A stretch of 64,000 nucleotides of DNA. Source: Sporosarcina oncorhynchi (GTDB taxonomy: Bacteria; Bacillota; Bacilli; Bacillales_A; Planococcaceae). Position 1 is the stretch's first letter. Each line of letters opens with the position of its first letter. The DNA lies in NCBI RefSeq assembly GCF_033304615.1, contig NZ_CP129118.1:2290001-2354000 (forward strand). Direction: 5' to 3'. The notes under the pieces were generated by a model. That model had not been told where the DNA came from. It did not search any database and saw only the letters and a list, made by a program, of their open reading frames with translations. Positions 55,433 through 61,163 of the stretch are shown here, one piece after another. The translations under genes and the position numbers were made by a program.

Positions 55433-55539
55433 TCCTTACCCGACGTGAATCCCACCCGCTATATGTTGCAACCTAGGCTCGGTCGCTCTGCCAAGCACTT
55501 TACTTTCAAGTAAAATGGTCTGATAATCTTTTAATCAAC
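55433..55539. other. Unassigned spacer next to the repeat
   Basis: About 105 bases between the truncated gene and the toxin stop. G+C is higher than in its surroundings (for example CCCACCCGCTATATG and GGCTCGGTCGCTCTGCC), suggesting different origin. No gene or hairpin with a T-run is visible. Confidence 0.3.
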
Positions 55540-56004
55540 TCACCTTTTTCTAGACGTTCTTCCTGATTGAAACGGAGTGATAATTCTTTTTGTGAGTACG
55601 ATGAATTCCATAATGCTATATAATTCTTTCAAATTAAGAACATCTGGATAGGGAATTCGTTTATCCGCTTTCAGATCCATTGCATTTTCTTTCACATGGA
55701 TATGAAAAGGGTAGTGCTGCATCTTTTGAATTTCTGGGTTCTCAGGATGCTCCTCTGAATGAAATTTCATAATGATATTCCCTTTTTCATCATAGTAATC
55801 ATAGTGAAAATAATTAATCATGCCATCTTTAATAAATTCCTGGCAAGGTAGTTTCTGAAAATCCGAAAAAACAATTGTTTTTCTAATAGCACCAGCCTCG
55901 GAGGGTAAGCCATTCGCGCCATTTCGAATCTCGATTATTTCTTCAAACTCCTTTTCTAATAATGAATAATTAGTTGCCGGTAAGTTTATCATCACGTAAG
56001 CCAT
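55540..56004 (-). CDS. TumE-like toxin (DUF6516) of a toxin-antitoxin pair
   Basis: Soluble 150-154 aa protein resembling DUF6516/TumE toxins, short proteins with a YFHYDYYDEKGNIIMKFHSE beta core and a conserved HP/H pattern, here EEHPENPEIQKMQHYPFHIHV. TumE proteins are thought to act as RNases and pair with a helix-turn-helix antitoxin. Two starts are possible, ATG 56004 or ATG 55992; both overlap the 3' end of the partner gene out of frame, so translation is coupled. The longer frame upstream is not needed. Toxicity is inferred. Confidence 0.65.
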   Translation of the reverse strand: MAYVMINLPATNYSLLEKEFEEIIEIRNGANGLPSEAGAIRKTIVFSDFQKLPCQEFIKDGMINYFHYDYYDEKGNIIMKFHSEEHPENPEIQKMQHYPFHIHVKENAMDLKADKRIPYPDVLNLKELYSIMEFIVLTKRIITPFQSGRTSRKR

Positions 56005-56644
56005 CAAACTTTCTTCTAAAATAAGACCAAGCAGCAGCATCGGTCTGTTCTTCAGAAGACAATTCTTCTTTCAATCCCAATGTCCCCTCGAAATCTCCCC
56101 CGTATTTCTTCTCATACAACACCAATTGTTCGGTTAAAAACTTCACTTCATCTGTGTCGTACCTATTGTTACCCAATGCTTTTTGTTCTTCTTCCCATTC
56201 TTTCACGATTTGAGCAACCGAATAAAGTTTTCCTGTTTTTGCCTTCCACAAGGTATCTGCACTAATTCTCGACTGTATATTCTTTTCAATTCTCTCTACA
56301 CCAATAAATTTACCTTCGTTTATCCAATTGTTGATAGTCGTGATTGAAACTCCAAAATATTTGGCAAGCTGACCAGTTGTATATACGGGTGTTAGTTCAT
56401 CCGCTCGTGCCGCAATTTCAGCCATAGCTTTCAATGTTTCTAAAAAATAAGCTTTCATTTCCAAGGAATTTTCAAGTACAGACTCAGATAACTTGTCCAA
56501 TCCCAATTTGTTCTTGGATGTCATATCTAAATAGTTCACCAATACTTTGAAGAATAAAATACTCTCATTTTCATTCTCAAAGATACGTTCTGTGATGTTT
56601 TCTGCCTTATCATCAAACACTCTCTTTTCAAACATCGTTAACAT
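55970..56644 (-). CDS. TumA-like antitoxin with excisionase-type HTH
   Basis: Protein of 224 aa. A helical N-terminal region (residues 1-90) is followed by a MerR/excisionase-type helix-turn-helix: YTTGQLAKYFGVSITTINNW then INEGKFIGVERIEKNIQSRIS (about 98-135). The C-terminal third (VAQIVKEWEEEQKALGNNRY and onward) is charged and may bind the toxin. It is the upstream gene, as is usual for antitoxins, and overlaps the toxin start. ATG 56644 follows AGGTG at 6 bases. The antitoxin role comes from context. Confidence 0.65.
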   Translation of the reverse strand: MLTMFEKRVFDDKAENITERIFENENESILFFKVLVNYLDMTSKNKLGLDKLSESVLENSLEMKAYFLETLKAMAEIAARADELTPVYTTGQLAKYFGVSITTINNWINEGKFIGVERIEKNIQSRISADTLWKAKTGKLYSVAQIVKEWEEEQKALGNNRYDTDEVKFLTEQLVLYEKKYGGDFEGTLGLKEELSSEEQTDAAAWSYFRRKFDGLRDDKLTGN

Positions 56645-56851
56645 TATACTCACCTCTTGCCCCCCATTCTATCCTAACTGCAAGTAAACTACAAGGAACT
56701 GCAAGCAGATAGAAAACATAATTTCTATATGCTATTCCACGGCACAAGAAATTATACATTATCAAGTCGTTTACAATGTAAGATACATGAAGTTTATCCA
56801 TTCTGATATTGATTTTTATTCATGCCATTGCCCGTTATTATGTGGTGTAAT

Positions 56852-56857
56852 GGTGCC
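56852..56857. repeat. Isolated GGTGCC repeat end
   Basis: A lone GGTGCC(TTTT) sits just upstream of the right ~150 bp repeat and may be the last trace of a dispersed repeat. The ~240 bases between the antitoxin gene and the repeat hold no other feature except the promoter expected for the antitoxin. Confidence 0.2.
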
Positions 56858-56884
56858 TTTTCCATCAAACTCAGGAGTTAGTAC

Positions 56885-57030
56885 CACGTTCACTTCTTTT
56901 TCATAATAACCCCGCTTCCGTCAAAAATAACAATGGGGATAATGAATAGCATCTGTTATCAACACGAAGCATTAAAAAAGGAGATGAATGGATGAAAGGT
57001 CTACTTTTCAAGTGGTTGTTGGTCACGGGA
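56885..57030 (+). repeat. Right copy of the ~150 bp direct repeat
   Basis: Counterpart of 55255-55405, containing the leader and first codons of the intact polysaccharide deacetylase gene. The two copies differ by about 10%, so the duplication is not recent. Confidence 0.9.
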
Positions 57031-57825
57031 GGTTTCTTTAGTTTTCATATAACAGAAATCGTGACTGTTCACGCGAATGAGGATCCCTCGATAAATGTAT
57101 CGCGGCAATGGTCGAAAACGGTTATACAAAATGATCAGGAAGAAGATACGCCTAAACAGCAGCCCGTTGACCTAAGAATTTTACAACAACGGTATCCAGA
57201 ACTATTTTTCTTACAAGGGCCAACTTATCAAAAACGAGTTGCTTTAACTTTTGATGATGGTCCTGACCCGCGTTTTTCAAATGATGTATTAGATGTATTA
57301 AAACAGTACAATGTACCAGCAACATTCTTCGTGTTAGGATCAAAAGCCATGGCGAATCCTGAAATTGTTAAGCGTATGCAAAACGAGGGGCATGTCATCG
57401 GGAACCATACGTACGCCCATCCCAACCTAGTCGCAGAAGCGGACCTCGATACCTTAGAGCAGGAAGTAACTAAAACGGAGGACACGCTTAACGGCATCAT
57501 TGGGTACCGGACAAAATTATTTAGACCACCCTATGGCTTCTTGTACAATGAATTAGTCGAAAAGCTACGCGACATGAACTATTACGTGATTGGCTGGTCG
57601 GTTGATTCGTTGGATTGGCAGGAAGACCCGCCGGAAGTTATTGCTTCAAATGTGCTAGACATTATTCATCCAGGCGCGATTATTCTCATGCACGACGGAG
57701 CAGAATTGGACGGAGATCGGACCAATACAATCAAATCGCTTCACCAAATTATCCCGACACTGCAAGAGCAAGGGTACGAGTTTGTCACAGTACCGGAACT
57801 GTTGGATATCCCCTTTAAGAAATAG
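56992..57825 (+). CDS. Polysaccharide deacetylase (NodB domain)
   Basis: Exported carbohydrate esterase family 4 enzyme of 277 aa that removes acetyl groups from peptidoglycan, chitin-like or PNAG-type polymers. An N-terminal signal segment (about 1-28) precedes a linker and the NodB domain from about residue 80. Motifs: ALTFDDGPDPRFS (catalytic and metal Asp), VIGNHTYAHPNL (metal His), FRPPYGFLYNE, IGWSVDSLDWQ and GAIILMHDG. All five are intact, so it should be active. GGAG lies 8 bases before the ATG. A truncated second copy lies at 55367. Confidence 0.93.
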   Translation: MKGLLFKWLLVTGGFFSFHITEIVTVHANEDPSINVSRQWSKTVIQNDQEEDTPKQQPVDLRILQQRYPELFFLQGPTYQKRVALTFDDGPDPRFSNDVLDVLKQYNVPATFFVLGSKAMANPEIVKRMQNEGHVIGNHTYAHPNLVAEADLDTLEQEVTKTEDTLNGIIGYRTKLFRPPYGFLYNELVEKLRDMNYYVIGWSVDSLDWQEDPPEVIASNVLDIIHPGAIILMHDGAELDGDRTNTIKSLHQIIPTLQEQGYEFVTVPELLDIPFKK

Positions 57826-57900
57826 AAGGTCTCTCTTCTATTTCTTTTTATATTCCTAATCCAACCACTTGCCTTTCAACAGATTGAAACTTATACAAAA

Positions 57901-57940
57901 AAGAAGCATGGATTCCCCAAACTGGGGAGCTATGCTTCTT
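57901..57940. terminator. Terminator of the deacetylase gene
   Basis: Stem AAGAAGCAT with ATGCTTCTT outside and CCCC with GGGG inside, about 75 bases after the stop. Confidence 0.75.
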
Positions 57941-57985
57941 ATCAATACTGTTTTCCATAAAACTTATGGAGACGGTGGTGAATAC

Positions 57986-58033
57986 GGTGCCAGCCACTCA
58001 AACTAACAAAACACCCCATTGAATTGCGTGAGT
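57986..58033. repeat. Diverged copy of the dispersed repeat
   Basis: Starts GGTGCCAGCCACTCAAACTAAC and continues to ATTGCGTGAGT. The first part resembles the terminus of the ~80 bp family and both parts resemble bases near 47535-47560. Core end GGTGCCAGCCACTC. The rest of 57941-58250 shows no gene. Confidence 0.4.
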
Positions 58034-58250
58034 AATTAGCACAACTACAGCATTGCATAAAGACATGCATTGCTTATCTGCAATCACTATGGTTCTCCTT
58101 TCGCCAAGTCCAACTTGAATTCAATTACTTCCTGTTTCGCAGAAGTGGTTTTTTTATAATGAACACAGGCCGGCTTACATATAGTAAGAAAAGTCCAAGG
58201 GGAAAACTCAAATAAAATGGATGAATAATGAAGGGAACGAGGCAACATGA

Positions 58251-58517
58251 TTGGTTGAAAGAGCATTGTTACTAATTATCTTATTGCGGATCTTTTCAGG
58301 CAGTATTGACATCACTGCAGCCATGCTAATGTACAAGTTTAATGATTTGGAAAAAGCTTTTTACATCAACACGTTACTAGCTCTTGTAGGTCCTTGTATC
58401 TTAATCATCACTACGGCAATCGCATTATTCGGTCTCACTGAAAAAATTTCTCTCATGCGAATGGTCTGCCTTTTTGTTGGAATCACGTTAATTTTTATTA
58501 GCTTGAAATCCAACTAA
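58251..58517 (+). CDS. YqhV-like (DUF2619) small membrane protein
   Basis: Membrane protein of 88 aa with three hydrophobic segments. The pattern LRIFSGSIDITAAMLMYKFN, then EKAFYINTLLALVGPCILI and LMRMVCLFVGITLIFISL matches the YqhV family of spore formers, whose function is unknown. It starts with TTG at 58251; the Shine-Dalgarno (GAGG, about 9 bases away) is modest. In B. subtilis yqhV lies next to spoIIIAA, but not here. Confidence 0.7.
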   Translation: MVERALLLIILLRIFSGSIDITAAMLMYKFNDLEKAFYINTLLALVGPCILIITTAIALFGLTEKISLMRMVCLFVGITLIFISLKSN

Positions 58518-58611
58518 GAGTAAGGGGTGGCCGATGCAACAGCTTTCATGGGAGAGCTCATATTAGGTATGGGTAAATGTACGTCTTAACTAATTGATTA
58601 CAGGCAAAAAA
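58518..58611. other. Spacer after the YqhV-like gene
   Basis: A reading frame of ten codons behind AAGGGGTGG (ATG at about 58534) is too short to call. Nothing else seen. Confidence 0.25.
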
Positions 58612-58644
58612 AGACCGCTTCATGTAAATCACATGAGGCGATCT
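58612..58644 (-). terminator. Orphan terminator left of a gene relic
   Basis: Imperfect stem CGCCTCATGT with ACATGAAGCG, followed on the minus strand by TCTTTTTTTGCC. It stands 3' of the decayed DUF1801 fragment and was probably its terminator. Confidence 0.7.
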
Positions 58645-58835
58645 GTATATTTGTAAACAGGTAAACCTTGTTTAACGAACTCCCAAACCCACTATTGGCA
58701 GCATGATTCTAATAAAAGGTAATCACATAGCGCCGGTAAGGCCATCTGCATTCACTTAAACCGTCGCTGTCATCGTCTTTCTCCCACTGTGTCGTCATAA
58801 CAATGTTTCTTGCTCGGACACACCTAACAATCCGT

Positions 58836-58890
58836 CTCCTCACTTGCACGCCACATATCAATGGTTTTATGGATAAAATGCTCTTAAAAT
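58836..58890 (-). pseudogene. Decayed C-terminal fragment of a DUF1801 gene
   Basis: The minus strand reads EHFIHKTIDMWRASEET, against EQFIHKTIDMWRAGEDT at the end of the intact DUF1801 gene (48498-48875). Upstream the frame is lost. An orphan terminator follows on the left and a dispersed repeat on the right. It is the last piece of a paralogue. Confidence 0.75.
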
Positions 58891-58892
58891 AA

Positions 58893-58971
58893 GGCGACCG
58901 GCAATCAAACAATCACGTTAATTGGAACAAACGATAATGTTTAAACTTTCATGATTGAGTGTACAGGCACC
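58893..58971. repeat. Dispersed ~80 bp repeat, copy 3
   Basis: Aligns over its full length with the reverse complement of 55130-55210, sharing GGCAATC, ATTGGAACAAAC, AACTTTCA-GATTGA and the GGCACC end. It lies beside the DUF1801 relic, as another repeat end does beside the intact DUF1801 gene. Confidence 0.7.
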
Positions 58972-59014
58972 TTAATACAGAGACTACCTAAAATTAAAAT
59001 ACCTTTTTCTTCTG

Positions 59015-59707
59015 TCACTTACTATCCACGCCAAATACAGACACAGTCAGTCGATTTGAAATAAATTCGATGTCTTGCCACGACAATAGATTTTCAACAT
59101 ATCCTAATGTATCTGAATTGGTTGGTCCAATAATACGTTGCAAGGCCAATAAATCAAAATAATTGTTTCTGTTTGTTGTATTAATTGGGAATAAGGCTCC
59201 TATACCAAGAACTCCGCCTTGTACTGGATTTTTTAATAGCCCATTACTGTTATAAAACTGAGATAAATAATCAAAGCCTTTGGTACCAATGTCTATGATG
59301 AATAAAACGTTAAGCTGAGAGCTTTCCACACGCACTTTATAGAAATTCTCATAATGTGCTTCGAATTCATATTTGTCATCGTAGTCATCACTGTTGAACA
59401 ATTCTCGTAACCTGTTATTCCTAAAGGAATAGATATAAAAAATACGATATCCCCCACTGCCGCCCGTATCCATACTTATCATAATGTCAGGGACACCATC
59501 TTTGTTGAAATCTCCAAGAAACAAGCGCGCATTATAGCCGGCGTTATTTTTCAGATGAACGGTTGTACTTTTAGTTGTCCGTCCATCACGAATCACAAGC
59601 GTAATGTTATCGGCATAGATACCTGGTGGTCCATCAAATTGACCATACAAATAAACGGTGTCCATGATACCATCCCCATTTACATCTCCCATTTGCATAT
59701 CCAACAA
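59015..59707 (-). CDS. FG-GAP/VCBS-type repeat protein, start uncertain
   Basis: Protein of about 230 aa with two calcium-binding-type loops, QMGDVNGDGIMDTVYLYG and FLGDFNKDGVPDIMIS, each of the DxNxDG form seen in FG-GAP and VCBS repeats. The remainder (YRIFYIYSF, LLALQRIIGPTNSDTLGYVENLL) looks like a conserved single domain; it may be a spore-surface or secreted protein, but I cannot name it. Only TTG codons at 59707 or 59704 can start it, without a suited Shine-Dalgarno. Coding-like sequence extends upstream (FEVNGKRTLL) to a stop at 59741, so the 5' end may be lost or frameshifted. Confidence 0.6.
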   Translation of the reverse strand: MLDMQMGDVNGDGIMDTVYLYGQFDGPPGIYADNITLVIRDGRTTKSTTVHLKNNAGYNARLFLGDFNKDGVPDIMISMDTGGSGGYRIFYIYSFRNNRLRELFNSDDYDDKYEFEAHYENFYKVRVESSQLNVLFIIDIGTKGFDYLSQFYNSNGLLKNPVQGGVLGIGALFPINTTNRNNYFDLLALQRIIGPTNSDTLGYVENLLSWQDIEFISNRLTVSVFGVDSK

Positions 59708-60003
59708 TGTACGTTTCCCGTTAACCTCAAACCCTCCTGTTCAAATGTAATCGTTGTTCATTGTATGCTATGCTGATAGGGTCTAGTTGATTTTCTTCTA
59801 ATGAGTAAGTATCCAGCCCAAAGCACAGAAAAATGAAATTGGTACCAGATCGTTAAATCAAAACAGCGCCTTTATCCACAACGGACAAGACGCTTTTAAA
59901 GTTATTTTACTTATACAAGTTATCATAAATTCGTTGCAATACAGAACTAATATCCAGACGGCAATAATAATTAGCATCTAAAATCTATTTCGGAATTTTA
60001 ATT
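59708..60003. other. Spacer with a possible out-of-frame gene 5' part
   Basis: Minus-strand 59735-59862 is open in another frame (FIFLCFGLDTYSLEENQLD, then ISIAYNEQRLHLNRRV, stop). It may be unrelated or a displaced part of the FG-GAP gene. A weak inverted repeat (AGCGCCTT with AAGACGCT) lies at about 59866-59897. Confidence 0.3.
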
Positions 60004-60273
60004 TTATTCATAAATAGATTCTACATAATCAATACCTTTAGCTGTAATACTTACACCTGAACTATCTCCAGAAATATCTATTTGAATATAACCAGATGTA
60101 ACAAGATAATGATAAGCTAAGTGTTTTTCGCTATTTCTTTCCCCGTATAACTCATTCGATTTGACAATCAAACAATTATTTTGTGTAGGAGAAAAAAAAT
60201 GAAGATTATACAGTTCTTCTAAAATTTCTAATCTTAATTTCTTTCGTTCTTTCATTGATTTAACATCTATCAT
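60004..60273 (-). CDS. Small winged-helix-like protein, 89 aa
   Basis: Small basic-to-neutral protein: helices in ERKKLRLEILEELYNLHFF and EKHLAYHYLVTSGYI, then a wing ending VSITAKGIDYVESIYE. The end is like that of the 79 aa protein at 49042, so both belong to one small family, probably winged-helix. ATG 60273 has AAGGGGG 7 bases upstream and replaces a longer reading. Function unknown. Confidence 0.65.
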   Translation of the reverse strand: MIDVKSMKERKKLRLEILEELYNLHFFSPTQNNCLIVKSNELYGERNSEKHLAYHYLVTSGYIQIDISGDSSGVSITAKGIDYVESIYE

Positions 60274-60499
60274 ATTATTATCCCCCTTTTCGCATTTAGT
60301 GAAAGGTACCTGCAACAAAAATTCATGATAATTCAACCAACTTGAATGAAAATACACCCAGTCAGAATAAATCTATACTTAATAGCTTCATGCTTTTATT
60401 TTCATCCAATTGTAGTGTATTTACTGAATAGTTCTCTGCACAAGTACCCTACAATTAATCCGTCCAATCGTCATAACACATGTATTCTCCGTATGATTG

Positions 60500-60657
60500 T
60501 GGTAAACTGAACATATACTTAAAAAAGACCGGGTGCGCTAACACCCAGTCAATACAGCTGACATCCGCTTGAAGTGCGGTCGGCCAGTATCACGAGAGTT
60601 TTTATAAGAGTAACTACCCTGCTTACTTACCGGTTAGCGGAGGGTAGTTACTTTTTT
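60500..60657 (+). ncRNA. Candidate antisense RNA antitoxin
   Basis: A plus-strand RNA starting after a TATACT -10-like box (60514-60519) would end at a strong terminator (AGTAACTACCCT with AGGGTAGTTACT, then TTTTTT, 60609-60657). It would overlap the 3' end of the holin-like toxin mRNA by over 100 bases, the arrangement of Bacillus type I systems. No good -35 is visible, so promoter assignment is weak. Confidence 0.45.
60521..60550 (-). terminator. Terminator of the holin-like toxin mRNA
   Basis: Minus-strand stem GACTGGGTG with CACCCGGTC, 6-base loop, then TTTTTTAAG. It gives the toxin mRNA a structured ~100-base 3' untranslated region. Confidence 0.8.
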
Positions 60658-60758
60658 CTTTTGGTGTATAGAGCAATTATCGCTACAATGGCTGTTGCCG
60701 TTGCTACGAGGAACATTCCAAATTGGAACATCATTGTCATTGCTTCGTATGTCACCAT
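60648..60758 (-). CDS. Putative holin-like (Hol_Tox) type I toxin peptide
   Basis: A 36 aa peptide: polar MVTYEAMTMM start, one hydrophobic helix (FGMFLVATATAIVAIIALY, 13-31) and a basic TKRKK end. This is the pattern of holin-like toxins (VTYEAxxxM...) found in Bacillaceae and Lactobacillaceae and grouped with BsrG/TxpA-type membrane toxins. A very strong GGGGGTG site lies about 7 bases before the ATG. A candidate antisense RNA overlaps its 3' region. It should insert in the membrane when unrepressed. Confidence 0.75.
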   Translation of the reverse strand: MVTYEAMTMMFQFGMFLVATATAIVAIIALYTKRKK

Positions 60759-60872
60759 ATAAACACCCCCTTTCCCAAGGGAGTGCCAACCGCCCATCCG
60801 CCGTATGTCGCTGTACCTCCCATTCTATCACTTACTCTATAGAAAGCGAACAGGAATTCTTAAATGCTCGCA

Positions 60873-60919
60873 CAAAAAAAGAAGCGCAAATCCTCCATGG
60901 TAGAGAATTTGCGCTTCTT
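60873..60919 (-). terminator. Terminator of the tmRNA/tRNA 3' end
   Basis: Perfect 13 bp stem AAGAAGCGCAAAT with ATTTGCGCTTCTT, then seven T on the minus strand, 27 bases after the RNA 3' end at 60946. Confidence 0.92.
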
Positions 60920-60945
60920 AAATTTGCTTTTGTCCATAATTTCTA

Positions 60946-60970
60946 TGGAGGCGGCGGGAGTCGAACCCGC
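60946..60970 (-). other. 3' end of a tmRNA (ssrA) or tRNA gene: likely attachment site
   Basis: On the minus strand a T-arm (GCGGG-TTCGACT-CCCGC) is followed by seven acceptor bases CGCCTCC and a discriminator A, but no encoded CCA. Nothing 5' of it folds as the rest of a tRNA, so only the 3' end is here. The GGGTTCGACTCCC form fits tmRNA best. This is the usual target of phage and island integrases. The chromosome with the native terminator is to the left, the island to the right, so this is its left junction. Confidence 0.75.
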
Positions 60971-60976
60971 CACGAG

Positions 60977-61052
60977 GATAAACGCTATAATACCGCTAAT
61001 TATAAGGGTTTATCGCTGCTATTGCAAATGCTTGACTACGTATTTGACTACG
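60977..61052. repeat. Inverted and direct repeats next to the att site
   Basis: 60977-61014 is an inverted repeat (GATAAAC and CTATAAT arms against ATTATAA and GTTTATC). 61032-61052 has two copies of TTGACTACG 12 bases apart. Both lie on the island side of the attachment core and could be integrase or excisionase arm sites. This role is inferred. Confidence 0.45.
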
Positions 61053-61163
61053 TTTTAACAAATTTGTGTTGCGGGGGCAGTATTTATTGATGTAAAACTA
61101 TAAATATTAAAGTGCAGCGGCATTTTTTCTCATCTCATTAGGATTCATTGGTTCAGCTCAAGT

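Noticed and set aside
58709..58912. Minus-strand 67-codon frame
   Set aside because: It runs out of frame through the DUF1801 relic; the recognisable peptide is in a different phase.
60864..61090. Plus-strand frames containing AAGVEPATR / GGSRTRHEDK
   Set aside because: These are known artefacts of reading the complement of a tmRNA or tRNA T-arm; the RNA 3' end and its terminator explain the sequence.
60946..61090. A complete tRNA gene
   Set aside because: Only the T-arm and the acceptor 3' strand can be folded; no D-arm or anticodon arm is found 5' of it.
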